From NCBI GenBank assembly GCA_036426205.1, contig CM071570.1, positions 69,589,585-69,653,584 on the forward strand: a stretch of DNA of 64,000 bases. The letters are read 5' to 3'. Below, piece by piece: positions 32,778 through 42,690 of this stretch (positions are counted from its first letter, which is position 1; each line of letters begins with the position of its first letter). Made by a program: the position numbers and the translations under genes. Source of the DNA: Ascaphus truei (lineage: Eukaryota; Chordata; Amphibia; Anura; Ascaphidae). A model generated the notes under the pieces. That model ran no database searches. It was not told where the DNA came from and was given only the letters and a program-made list of their open reading frames with translations.

Positions 32778-32820
32778 ATCCCTGACGAAGTCACGTGCTG
32801 TGACGAAATGCGTAGGGACC
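32778..32820 (+). ncRNA. Hammerhead ribozyme motif
   Basis: CUGACGA at 32782-32788 (fits CUGANGA), a perfect 5-bp stem II GUCAC-GUGCU-GUGAC at 32790-32804, GAAA at 32805-32808, a tiny stem III UGCG and a GUA triplet at 32812-32814. Stem I is short (UCC with GGG, one G-U pair). All core boxes are intact. Confidence 0.7.
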
Positions 32821-33394
32821 TGTATTCTGCGATGTATGACATCATCCCGCTACTGCAAGTAACCTGTGTATCGAAACACATTGTTCGTGGAGATCTATGA
32901 GGTCTACGGCAGGAGTTGTTCCAGATGAGTATCATATCTTAGGAGATTGACTAACTCTACATACTTTTTTGCTAGCTACACTTGTGAGTGTGCTTTTTTA
33001 TAATTATTATCGTAGAGCATACATTTTATAAAGAATTACGCTATGTGGCACGCACCTCTCTTTTCCTTTTTTCTGCTAGATTTATTCCAGATGTGGTTCA
33101 CCCTTTGAGAGGCTGCGGAGAAATCACAGCGTAGGAATTTTACATGTCTTCTTTGGTCACGGAAATGTATGTGGACATTATACTGTATATATTGTTTGGT
33201 GACTATATTCTCACGTTTTTCAGATTATTTCTATTAACATTTATTGAGCACTATCACTATTTCTATGTTTTTAATTTTTTGTATTCAATACCTTTAGTCA
33301 ATTTAGAAACTTATATACCTTACACTGTGTTTGAGAACATTTGTTTCTAATAAGTGGATATATTGAGCAAGTGCTTACGGTTTTTGTATTTTTT
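32821..33394 (+). repeat. Body and distal end of hammerhead repeat
   Basis: Non-coding sequence containing the distal motif AATTACGCTATGTGGCACGC at 33034-33053 and a T-rich tail (CTCTTTTCCTTTTTTCTG). The 68-codon frame at 33144 has no domain. Confidence 0.55.
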
Positions 33395-33414
33395 TTATAT
33401 ATATTTATAAATTA

Positions 33415-33467
<53 letters not shown>
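33395..33467. repeat. (TA)n microsatellite
   Basis: Over 45 bp of uninterrupted TA (about 33421-33466), abutting the LTR that starts at 33468. Confidence 0.95.
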
Positions 33468-33470
<3 letters not shown>

Positions 33471-33961
33471 GACAACTCAGGGTCTTTTCTCTTACATTAA
33501 GGCAGGAAACGAGGGTTCGCTTATCAGGTTTATTAGCATAAGGACATAAAACGTAACAGGAACAAAAACAAAATACCTAGCTCCCTCTGTAGCACTAACT
33601 AACATACTTTCAATTCCTTAACTACAGATTGGAGTGCTAAGCTCTTTACCAATACTCAGCCCTTTTACCTCTGTAAGTGACAACACCTTAAGTCACTCTC
33701 AGTGACTTTCTCAGGGTGTGGGTTTGGTGCAAACAACAGGCCCTTTGTCCATCAGGTCTTGGAACTGTTCCAACCGGTGTCCTTGCTGGTTGGGGAAAAG
33801 CTCAGTTCTGTCAGGCTGCTGACTGTTTTTTAAAGCCCTTGCAATCAGCAGTTAACTGACACAACCTGGCTGCTTGCATAGCTAGGATTTTAACCTCCTG
33901 ATTGCTGGAGTGCATGCATACTGCATGCTGTCTCTAATGTAGACACTCTGTGACTGTCACA
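33468..33961 (-). mobile_element. 3' LTR, minus strand (LTR family 2)
   Basis: 494 bp with inverted TGTGAC/GTCACA termini and a minus-strand AATAAA (complement TTTATT at 33518). It is followed on its upstream side by a strong polypurine tract, which makes it a 3' LTR whose internal region lies at 33985-35620. It is inserted at a TA microsatellite. Confidence 0.85.
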
Positions 33962-33982
33962 TATCTTCCCCCTCCCCCCCCA
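33962..33982 (-). other. Polypurine tract of the LTR element
   Basis: Minus strand: GGGGGGGGAGGGGGAAGATA immediately before TGTGACAG. Uninterrupted purines next to the LTR are the expected primer for plus-strand DNA synthesis. Confidence 0.85.
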
Positions 33983-34248
33983 GCTCAGACCTGCTGGGTT
34001 GAACTACCGTGTACACCCATCAATGTGTCTCATCTTCAGGTAACGTCCTTAATCTAAGATCCTTAAGGAAATCCTTTTCAGGAGATGGGAAGACTCATAG
34101 TCGCCATTAGACATTGACGTGTACTGTTTTTGGGTGACAGTTCTCCAAACACATCAATATGCTTGTCCTTGCCGGAGAGTTCCGACTTCAAGTTCTTCTC
34201 CTCTTTTTTTTCTTTAACTTATGGTCAAGTACATCCCTGTACTCTGCT

Positions 34249-34665
34249 TTAATTCTTTCTGACTTTCGCACTGTTGGACCATTTCCTAGTCTTCTGGCAA
34301 AATCCATGGATCTGATTCTCTGTATTTTTTTGTTGTGGCAAAGAGTGGTGAGAATTTGAACTGTTCAAGGTCAGCATTGAACTTCGTCGCTTCTGCTTTC
34401 CAATCTTTGAACATTCCCACTCTGAACCTTCATGGTTCTTCTTACTGCAATGTATTTTCTCAAGACCCTTTTCACTCTTACCGGTAACTTTTGATTTCAC
34501 CTTTGGTGCAATTATCTGGTACTTAGAAGATGAAGTACAGAGGCTTGCTACCTCATTATAAGTTTGTGACCACAATTGGTAGTCGTGGTTGAAGAGTTCA
34601 CTGGTGACAAAGTTCTTGTAGCCTGTGCACTCAAATAATGTCTCTTCAAGTACTTGCTTTACCAT
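34249..34665 (-). CDS. Hypothetical basic protein in LTR element interior
   Basis: 138 codons, Lys/Ser/Asn-rich (for example KIGKQKRRSSMLTLNSSNSH). It starts MVKQVLEETLFECTGYKNFV and has no membrane segment or recognised domain. It is the last frame before the polypurine tract, a place where pol ends or an accessory gene lies in LTR elements. It may be one exon-like piece of a longer frame broken by stops. Function unknown. Confidence 0.35.
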   Translation of the reverse strand: MVKQVLEETLFECTGYKNFVTSELFNHDYQLWSQTYNEVASLCTSSSKYQIIAPKVKSKVTGKSEKGLEKIHCSKKNHEGSEWECSKIGKQKRRSSMLTLNSSNSHHSLPQQKNTENQIHGFCQKTRKWSNSAKVRKN

Positions 34666-34737
34666 GATGTACTTAGCTTCCTCAACTCTGCAGAAGACTT
34701 CTCACTCAAGCTCACCTTTTTTTTCACAACTCTTCTT

Positions 34738-34941
34738 TTACTTGCTTGGCAATGAGCTTCTACATGCCGTGCAATCTCTCTCTTCCCTGTCACTAGCGTG
34801 ACCATCTCCATCTGTCTCAGCACCATTCATTTCCAGCCCCCCAACCTTGACGGAGTTCTCATCAACTTTGACTGTACCTCGTGACATCTCTTCTTTGCAG
34901 TCAGCAGACTTGTAGGCTTGGGCCTCACATTCTCGATGCAA
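34738..34941 (-). CDS. Hypothetical acidic peptide in LTR element interior
   Basis: 67 codons, Glu/Asp-rich with Cys (CKEEMSRGTVKVDENSVKVG). Same strand as its neighbours and only about 70 bp upstream of the next frame. Probably part of the same eroded reading frame. Not recognised. Confidence 0.25.
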   Translation of the reverse strand: MHRECEAQAYKSADCKEEMSRGTVKVDENSVKVGGLEMNGAETDGDGHASDREERDCTACRSSLPSK

Positions 34942-35165
34942 AAATGTATTCAGACAGAAGGGCCTGCGAATAACCAGTGACGCCTTTCTCAGGGTGTATT
35001 AGCGACACATTTGCCTCTTTCTAATCAGAGACTCAATCTTTATACAGTAGCAACTCAATTCTTAGTAAGGAACCTGTTTTAGACCATATGGACACGGTAG
35101 AACAAGTGAAGTGCAATTACACATTGCTTCAAATGTCCATACTTCTTGCTTTGTCACTGCATCCT

Positions 35166-35420
35166 TCAAACTGACTGAAGAACACAGATTCCAGTGATCT
35201 GTAGGCAGTGTGTATAAGAACAGTTGTGGAGCGTTTGTGCAGATAACTTTCTCTCTCCATCCTTCCTTAGATGAGGGCTCTGTAATATCTCTGAATTATT
35301 AGAATGCTTCTCTTTTTTTTGCAACAAGTTTAGTTCATCAGCGAGAGAATTATTTTTCCTGAGCACATTCTGCATCTCTTGTCTCAGAGCCTCCACTTCT
35401 TCCTTGTGCAGCTGTCTCAT
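35166..35420 (-). CDS. Hypothetical coiled-coil protein fragment in LTR element interior
   Basis: The first 35 codons (MRQLHKEEVEALRQEMQNVL, then RKNNSLADELNLLQKK) have a heptad pattern of Leu/Val/Met typical of a parallel coiled coil. The rest is polar. The frame remains open upstream for about nine codons (CSCSETPER). It sits within the region governed by the LTR at 33468 and its polypurine tract, so I assign it to the element rather than to a host gene. Coiled coils occur in gag and accessory proteins. A host exon is the alternative. Confidence 0.4.
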   Translation of the reverse strand: MRQLHKEEVEALRQEMQNVLRKNNSLADELNLLQKKEKHSNNSEILQSPHLRKDGERKLSAQTLHNCSYTHCLQITGICVLQSV

Positions 35421-35629
35421 TCTCTCTGGAGTCTCACTGCAGCTACATCATATCTTTGTGTTCCCCTGTGTCTCACACCTCAACCTCAAAATGGCCGCCA
35501 TTCACATGGGAGTCTCTTCTTTTCTAGACTCAAAATTGTTAAAGAGGTAACCTCCTTGCCGACTTTACACGTAGACAGAGCTGCTTGCTCCCACTGCTGT
35601 CTTCTAATGTATAGGTAGTGTGGTGTATT

Positions 35630-36115
35630 GGTGCATCACCACAGTAAGCTGAGATGATATAAATTCCATAAAATGAATCCAGAATCCAGGAACAGTAGTA
35701 TATTAAGAAGAGTAAACATCCCAGGGTGAAAAATAGGGGCCTGGTGGTGCCCACACAGCTACCCCAAAACTTGGTCTCCAAAATACATACATTCACCACT
35801 GGGGTATAATATAACACAGTCCAGCAAAAGAAGGTAACAAATGTGGGGCTGTTGCCCTTTACCTGTCTAATGTAGTTCCAGATAAATGGATTCCTCGGCG
35901 TGCAGTCCTCAGAAGACGAATCCAGAGAAGTAGAGAAGAAGAGGAGCACAGCTCACAGCATCCACAAACGCAGAAAAATGAGGGCAACTCCAGACATGGA
36001 AAAAATATATATTAGCCTTTAATGATCAGCTTGGCAACAGTACAGGACATGCACCAACGCGTTTCATCCCTCAGGACTTTCTCAAAGCTGTCCCATTGTA
36101 CTCCAACAAATCAGA
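35630..36115 (-). repeat. Hammerhead-type repeat, minus strand
   Basis: Minus-strand order: degenerate hammerhead (36052-36093), CAAGCTGATCATTAAAGGC, TTTTCTGCGTTTGTGGATGC, GTGCTCCTCTTC and a T/C-rich part. The 136-codon minus-strand frame over it has no domain. Confidence 0.55.
36052..36093 (-). ncRNA. Degenerate hammerhead motif
   Basis: Minus strand: UUUGAGAAAGUCC, UGA loop, GGGAU, then GAAACGCGUUGG. Stem II (GUCC/GGGAU) partly survives. The CUGANGA box and the GUC triplet (now GUU) are altered. Confidence 0.45.
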
Positions 36116-36369
36116 TTGGGGGTGTACCATGTGATACCTCACATGGTATATCTCCCATTCCAATTGGTTGGAGTACTATGTGATGGCAGCCATTTTTTTC
36201 TGGTGACGTCATTTTAAAGGGAGAGAAGCATAGCCTTCCTGATTGGCTGGCTTTCCTCCCTTTAAGATGACATCACATCCTTATGTGTAAAAAAGACTCA
36301 GTTACATGGTACACCAGCCAATTGCATTAGGGGTGTACCATTTAACTCTCAAATAAGACATCACAGGCT
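36116..36369. repeat. Fold-back spacer with GACGTCA/ACATGGTA phrases
   Basis: Repeated GGGTGTACCAT and ATGGTACAC-type phrases and a GGTGACGTCATTTTAAAGGG / CCCTTTAAGATGACATCAC inverted pair. The same vocabulary occurs at 51828-51950 and 54160-54300, so this is a dispersed fold-back family (R3). Confidence 0.5.
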
Positions 36370-36403
36370 TTATATAAGGCCTGTCCCGTCTCACTTAAGC
36401 CCT

Positions 36404-36546
36404 AGACTTCTTGATAAAGCACTGCATGGTGCAAAACATTTACTGTAGGAGGTTCTTTACACCTTCCTGGTGATGTTTAATTTTCAATAGAGTAATTTTT
36501 TCTATCATTCATACCTGGCTCCCTTGGCTGTGCGCTGCTGATATTT
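36404..36546 (+). repeat. Hammerhead-type repeat, plus strand, decayed core
   Basis: TTTATATAAGG at 36370 precedes by about 40 bp a decayed hammerhead: CUUGAUAA, stem II GCAC-UGCAUG-GUGC, then AAAACAUUUA. It continues to GGCTGTGCGCTGCTGATATT, a distal-type end. It faces the minus-strand copy at 35630-36115, another inverted pair. Confidence 0.5.
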
Positions 36547-37026
36547 TTGCTTACCCACTGTCAGTAGTATCCAACAAAATATACACATTTCTATACAATA
36601 AAAACATATCTTGAAGAATTCTTGGGGAACACAAAAGGAATAATCACGCCTTCTAATGATCAAGTGATGTATTCACATTGTAAGTATGAAATAGAAAACA
36701 GCCAGTGCAAAAACAGTTTAATAAATAAATTGAGATGTGATTCTTACCAATTTTGCTTGGAAACTGTATTCTCAAAGTTTAATAAACAGCCTCTACTGTA
36801 TGTAAGCAAGTGGCTATGGAAATACGACTGTAGATCCTATATTTGTTGTGTGAAGGAGTAACTGGATTTCTAACTTTGCTCTATTCAAATCCCCTTCTCT
36901 ATCGCTATCCTCCCTATAATTTGGGCCTTAATTTACACAGACCTACATTTATTATCCTGGGTAAGAGAAAAGCCAAAGCGATTTACATCAATTAGCTGTT
37001 TTCTATATCTATAGCTATATAGGTAC
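36547..37026. other. No gene seen
   Basis: AT-rich sequence with a 79-codon chance frame. Confidence 0.5.
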
Positions 37027-37344
37027 GCCGACGAGTATTCTAAAACTTGCCTTAAACTTGCATTGGAAAATCTGGGGCTATCACCAACAAGATCCAGGTA
37101 CATGCTGCAAACCTTTCAGTGACATTTCTGCAGAGACAAAGGGCCCATCAAATTAACACAGCAGGGGTCCCTGGCAGTCCCATTCAGTTTGAATGGGACG
37201 GCAGGGACCCCGCTGTTGAATCTGTAGCCATAGTCTTCGTCTCAAAAGGTCACGAACTGTTGCAGCTGGTACCCAGCATGTACCGAGCATGTACCTGGGT
37301 CTTGTTGGTGATTGCCCCAGATTTGTTTTAGAATACTCGTCGGC
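37027..37344. mobile_element. Fold-back MITE with 20-bp terminal inverted repeats
   Basis: Starts GCCGACGAGTATTCTAAAAC and ends with its exact reverse complement. Much of the interior also folds back (CCAGGTACATGCT on both sides). At the centre GGTCCCTGGCAGTCCCATTC opposes GAATGGGACGGCAGGGACC. 318 bp, non-coding. The target duplication could not be fixed from the flanks (GTAC / ACTAC). Confidence 0.9.
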
Positions 37345-38393
37345 ACTACAGTATGTTATGGAAAAACTTTGTACATTTTTAATCATTGCCATATAGGATA
37401 GAAACATTACAAAAACTAGCAGTTGGGGAACAAAATCCAAATTTGTTATACACAATGGTTTAATGGGAACATGCTTTATTAAAGAAAACAACACATACTA
37501 ATACTATTAGTAGTCTCTCTAATTAGAGACATTTCAATTGATCCTCTGCTAAAGCAACACTTTTAGTATTGGTATTTATTTGAAAGCATTCTAGCTACAG
37601 TTATTTTTCTTATTTGCTTCATACAGTATGATGTGGTGTCTCTTTAGTTTCCCCTTGAATGGATTAAATAGTCAGGAAGATTATTTAAGGCTCAGCAGAA
37701 TGTTCATCTTTTCCATGACATTTAATCAAAACCTAAAGTTTCCATTTTAGAAAAATGCATTGACCTAGCAAGAAAAGACCGTAACATGAGAACAATTTAG
37801 AACAATATTGCTAAATCAACAACTTTTTTCTAATCCGCTCAACAATACGCATTGTGTGTGAGAATGTGGTTGAGCAGTTCAATGTAATATGAATTTGTCT
37901 TGGTCAGTGCAATGTAATATGACTTTTCCTTGGTCACAGGTACGTTTCGCACTAAACGTAATCCATTTCAAGTAGTTCAGGAATTGTAGACTCTAAAACG
38001 TTTTATTTACTACTAGAGAAATTAGAAAAATACACCAGATACATGTTACTGTATTTTTGTGACAAAAAAGTTACGTTGTTTTAAAGCAGCAGTCCAAGCA
38101 GCCGTTTTAATTTTTAAATTGTATTTGTTTTCCCCTTTAATATGTACATCAATACAATCCAAGTAATTAGCTAAGTTGCTGATCGATTGGCAATAATTCA
38201 GCACAGGGGTTCACTAAATGGCTGTTAGTGTAGCAGAAGAGGACCGAAGATGCAAAGTTCAGTGGGGAAGAGAATGTGACCAGGCAGTCACTAGATTCAA
38301 TTGATGCACAGCTAGAGAGGGGCAGGACTCAAAAAGGGGTGTGCCTGAGCCTGTTTCAGAAGAGGAAGAGGATGTGACTTTGTAAAAGGTTGC
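37345..38393. other. No gene seen
   Basis: AT-rich with a tandem-looking phrase CAGTGCAATGTAATATGA near 37880-37925. Nothing else recognised. Confidence 0.5.
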
Positions 38394-39425
38394 TGTGACG
38401 GTAAGGGCAGCCAGCCTCACATAATAAAGGTGAAGCCCGGCTGGCTGTCCCCAAAACTGTGTGTAATAGCTGCCTCTGTGAGGCTCATTTTAGCCTGAAT
38501 GTATATGTTTGGTGTAACCTCTTCCAGAAAAGAGCTAATCATTGTGTGAAATCTGGAAGGGGGAAACTGTGTGTCTCTGTGAAATGGGAATGTAAAAAGC
38601 ACTTTTATTCCTTGTGTGAATGTTGTCCCTGCACAGCCAGTAATGTAGTATGTGTGTGCATTTATCAGTGTGCAGACACAATAATTCACTTAGCTGGGTT
38701 GCATACGGAGAAATGCTCATGGCAGAGGTTGGGTGTGGCTTGAGGACTGGGACAATGGTGTGTGGGGAAGGGTGGAAACTCAGGTCGGGGAACTGGCTCT
38801 CGGCGGTGCAGAGCCATTGTTCTCCCGAGACACAGAGGCACCTACCCTGTGGTGGTTTGGGGCTGGCCAAGGGAACCGTTGCCAGGACTCAGCCCAATAG
38901 GCACTATTCCTATTGGCCAGTTCGAATTTCCCGCTCGACAGCAGCTCATCCCCCAATGGGCGTGCCAGGGTGTCTAAGCCGGCCCTCTCCTCTGATTGGT
39001 GCAGCTGGATGAGCCCTTGTCCTCCAATTGGCTGCACCATCATGATCCGTGTTCTGATTGGCTGGCGGCCCCTGCTCCATAAAATGTATAGGAGACCAAG
39101 AACTGAGTGTGGCCGATCAGAGAGCCAGAAGAGTTTGGGAGTTTATCGGAGACTGACAGGTTTTTCGAAAGTGCTATTGGACGAATAGCACTGTGAAGCA
39201 GGAGAAGAAGATGTTCAGGGCAAGCCTACAGAAGCAGGCCCCTGCACCTATTTGAGGCTAGATTCTTCCCCCGCAGGCCCGAGTTTGTGAGTGTACATTG
39301 CAGTTGTGTATTTTGTGTGTTTGCTGGCTTGCCAGAATAAACTTTCGTTTATTCAACTATTGTGTTCTGTCTGGTGATAGTGATCCCGGTGGTAAAAGTG
39401 TAAAAAGTTCTGGTCTCCCATGACA
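38394..39425 (+). mobile_element. 1,032-bp solo LTR, plus strand
   Basis: TGTGACGG...CATGACA ends (TG/CA). Flanks GTTGC (38389-38393) and GTTAC (39426-39430) form a 5-bp duplication with one change. U3 carries several CCAAT or ATTGG boxes (about 38911, 38952, 38994, 39024, 39056), then a TATA-like CCATAAAATGTATAGG at 39078, and R ends with AATAAA at 39335. The long U3 and its boxes resemble an endogenous retrovirus LTR. No internal genes adjoin it. The frames at 38650-39188 are chance readings. Confidence 0.8.
39078..39093 (+). promoter_or_regulatory. LTR core promoter
   Basis: CCATAAAATGTATAGG is a TATA-type box placed about 20 bp after the last of five CCAAT-type motifs. Transcription would begin about 30 bp downstream. 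Confidence 0.55.
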
Positions 39426-40690
39426 GTTACCATAGAAACAAAAAATGCTGGTTACATTATAATACATTAAAAATTAAATTCAGAGTTGTTTTTAAAAAAA
39501 ATGCTGCAAGTATTTTTTCATAGTACAGAACTGATTTATTTAAAAAAAAACACACATGTAGGATATTGCTTGGTCTGTAGCTATAACAGAGAACTAGATC
39601 GATTTAGCCCATACAGTAAATAGACAACACTGCTGTGGCTTTTAAAGACTACTAAACTACTTTGGCTTTAGAGGTGCTGATTTTTCACTTTACTCCTTTA
39701 ATTGGTGAGTAATTATGTACTGTATGGCAAACAGAGGGAAAACACCATGGAAAATGTCATCTTTTCTGTGGCCTGTATAAAAAGTACACTATTGCTTTCT
39801 TTTAAGATTTTTTATCATAGAACAGCCATTCCAATTCTGCAGTAAATATATTTTCTGAGTTTATGTTTACTCTTTTACAAGAAAGAAAGGATGCAACTTT
39901 GGAGAAAAAGTAAGACAATATTAAATAAATAAATAGGAAAAAGCACTCACTGGTAGAATCTAGTATTTGACCAGTGACAGTTGAGATGAACAAAAATAGT
40001 CAAACACAACCCTTGACCTAGGTAAAAAAAAAAAAAAAATTATCTGTAAGCAAGGTGAAAAAAAAAATATTCCTACAGTATGAAGTACACATTCTGGAAT
40101 ATAAATTTATTTGCGAAAAAAGAACAGCCAAGATACTTACCTACGTAGGGGTGCTGGTAGCAGCCCAGACCGGGCGGTTTGGGGCTAAAGAAATGGCTTC
40201 AGGGTATGGATTCAGGGTATTGAACATGTCACGTTGGGACTCCGTGTGAGTGACCTAGACAATGCTCTATTAAGAAAAGAAGCAAGGTGGATCTTCAACC
40301 TGGGAACACAATCCCCAAATGGTTTAAATGAATATTACAACTACTCAGCGTTCCTATAGAAACATCGTAAGGTGCTATGAATAAATGACCCCACTGTATA
40401 GTACCAAGTCCATAACATAATGGGACTACTTTTTAATATGCTAATTAAATTAGACATACTAACTGGGTACAACTGCCATATGCTTCTTGAATTACAAACT
40501 TTGTATCCATGATGAGTATTGTGTAATTACACCTAAACATGGATGTGTAACGCTATTGTGCAATATGCACTATAAGCATAGCAATAAGAAGAAATAATAT
40601 CAAGACAAGTCATTAGCTTTTTAACTTTTTAATGTTAACTTACCTTAGTTTTTTATTTTGGAAGGTTTCTCTGATCACCATGACGACTGC
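39426..40690. other. No gene seen
   Basis: AT-rich with A runs at 40024-40039 and 40058-40066. No recognised element. Confidence 0.5.
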
Positions 40691-40693
40691 AGG

Positions 40694-41110
40694 CAATAAA
40701 AGTCTGGCCTCTGCAGGGACCCTCCTACCCCCGAAGAAGTTCCGTGTCTAAGGAACGAAACGCGCGTCGGGATGACGTCAGAGTGACGTCTGTTGCGCGA
40801 CTAACACACGGGTGTTTGGTCTCTGTCCGTTACAGCACAGTTTCTAGCTAGAGATGATCAAGATGTGGGCCATACGTGGATCCCACTAGCTAGAAAGCTG
40901 GCTACGGTAGCAATATCTGGTTTGCAGTGACTGCCAGTGAACGTGGTTCTGTGAGTAGCGCTCCAATTGTCTATTAACTGTCTATTAACTGATAAATAGC
41001 CATATATTAGAATGGTCATCAGAAGTGCTTCAAGATACACTGCATGAAGGGATTGACTGACATGCACAAGAAGCACTATCCTTAGCAATCTGGATACAAC
41101 TGACACTGAT
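40694..41110 (+). repeat. Hammerhead-type repeat with near-intact fold
   Basis: AATAAAAG at 40696 lies about 36 bp before a hammerhead-like fold at 40728-40771. The following 330 bp are non-coding and contain a short tandem duplication (CTATTAACTG at 40970-40990). The distal motif was not found. Confidence 0.5.
40728..40771 (+). ncRNA. Hammerhead-like motif with one core substitution
   Basis: CCC/GGG stem I (40728-40730 with 40769-40771), core CCGAAGA (CUGANGA with U4 changed to C), perfect stem II GUUCC-GUGUCUAA-GGAAC at 40739-40756, GAAA at 40757-40760, then CGCGCGUC with a GUC triplet. The U4 change should strongly reduce cleavage. Confidence 0.6.
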
Positions 41111-41746
41111 ATAAGTTACATTAAATCAGTCTGTGTAAGAGTGCTTTCAATGACATTTTATGCAGACAGTTCACAGTTTGGTTCAAGTTTTATGTGTGGT
41201 GGTGGCACTATTTCAGTGTCTCCTTGACAACAAGATAATAATATCACACATAAACTTTTTAGAACGAACTGTTATATATAGCTATATATAGCAGGGCCCT
41301 TCTCCATTTCTCTCTAGCTTAGCCCTTAATGGGCTTATCTCTAAAGTAATATATATATATATACTGTGCTAACGCTTTGGTAAAAACTTACATATTGTAG
41401 CCTATTGCAAGGCTCACCCAGTACAGTACATCAGGCATTTCATGGTTAACATACCCATGCCCTTCGGACAATAGAGAAGCCTCTCAAAATAGGCTTTTCA
41501 TCGCGCATATTCTAGGTTTTAAATAAATTTGTGTGTTTGTATGTATTCTAAATAAAAATGTATTGTTTTGAATTAGTAGAGTAGTGTGCATCGTATAGGG
41601 ATTCTTTCTCTCCGACACCAATGCATATGTTTTTGTCCCTGATAGCACCTCTCTAGTTAGATAATCTTCATAGCTGAGCAGGGAATTTCCCCCCTTGTTT
41701 TGCTAAAGAAATGGCACTTAAAAGCGCCCACGTCCTGCGGGCCAAT
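41111..41746. other. No gene seen
   Basis: AT-rich with TATATAGCTATATATAGC and a short TA run near 41350. No element boundary recognised. Confidence 0.45.
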
Positions 41747-42127
41747 TGGGTTAGCAGGTGGCTTCTCCAAAAATACTGGACACAATAATGAAAGTTGTGA
41801 CACACACACACACACACACACACTCTCTCTGCTCATGCTGTTTCTTCCTATCCATGGCCCTACCCCCAGGCTCCTGAAACCTCCTCCTGATTGGCTATAT
41901 TACCCAGCAGCAGCCAATTAGGATGGAGGTAGCTGCCCAGCCCCCTAGCAACAGCCCTGCTCTCTACCTGCTCAGAGAAATCCCTCGGCCCCCCAAGCCG
42001 GTCAGGTCACTAAGTCCAGATAAGTAATACCGGACACATACATGTACAGTATTACCTCTAATTTTTTACTGAACATAGTGCCCAAATAAAGCACAGTCCA
42101 GTTCAATACTGGACACCTGGCAACCCT
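41747..42127. mobile_element. Probable hAT-like non-autonomous element
   Basis: The left part GGGTTAGCAGGTGG...ATACTGGACAC mirrors the right part CAGTTCAATACTGGACACC TGGCAACCCT. A (CA)n tract (41801-41822) and a GC-rich centre lie inside. The ends are imperfect and no 8-bp duplication was identified. Confidence 0.45.
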
Positions 42128-42515
42128 ACGGAAGCTGTAACGTAATCCCTTGCGGCTTCCTACCCTTGCGGCTTCTTATTGGTTAATGTGACATGGGACA
42201 TTTAAACAACAGAGCAATACAAGTGAAGGTAAGCATCTCAGAAAGTACAGAGGGTCCCCGGAGATGAAATTAACACAGTTCTGCCCCCCCCCCTCCCTGG
42301 AGACCCTCTGCTTCAAACCTTTTTTATTTTATTTTTTTAAATGGTCCCTAGGAGTGTTCCTTTAATGTGAACAACGTAAATAAGTTCTATAACACAAGTA
42401 ACTATAAAGCTGCATTCATACAAAAGCAGGAAAAAAGGTAGGTGGTACAGTAGCTAGGCAACATGACAGATACAATAAACATAGTCACTACGATGGATTA
42501 ACTCCAAATCCATAT
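42128..42515. other. No gene seen
   Basis: Mixed sequence with a C run (42284-42292). Nothing recognised. Confidence 0.45.
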
Positions 42516-42516
42516 G

Positions 42517-42682
42517 TATGTATATCTTTATTTATATAGCGCCATCAATGTCCATAGCGCTTCACAGGAGTAATACACATGACATAACATTATAACACAT
42601 AATGGGAATAAGCGCTTCAGACATGACAGCAACATTAGGAAAATTAGTCCCTGCCCCGAAGAGCTTACAATCTAAGTATCAG
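42517..42682 (-). repeat. Abundant interspersed repeat sharing a LINE 3' tail
   Basis: Contains TTATATAGCGCCATCAATGT, CATAGCGCTTCACAG and, at the other edge, CCCTGCCCCGAAGAGCTTAC. The complement of that edge (GTAAGCTCTTCGGGGCAGGG) matches the 3' tail of the CR1/L2-like LINE at 60797-60825 (TGTAAGCTCCTCGGGCAGGG). Tail sharing is how SINEs and other parasites of LINEs are mobilised. Class uncertain. Confidence 0.6.
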
Positions 42683-42690
42683 CAGATCTA

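Noticed and set aside
35166..35420. Host coiled-coil exon
   Set aside because: Possible, but the adjacent polypurine tract and LTR on the same strand make an element gene more likely; no splice-bounded continuation was seen.
38650..39188. Three overlapping frames of 71-120 codons
   Set aside because: They overlap on both strands inside the U3 of the 1,032-bp LTR; no domain.
41801..41822. CA run as an independent feature of interest
   Set aside because: Ordinary short microsatellite inside a probable hAT-like element.
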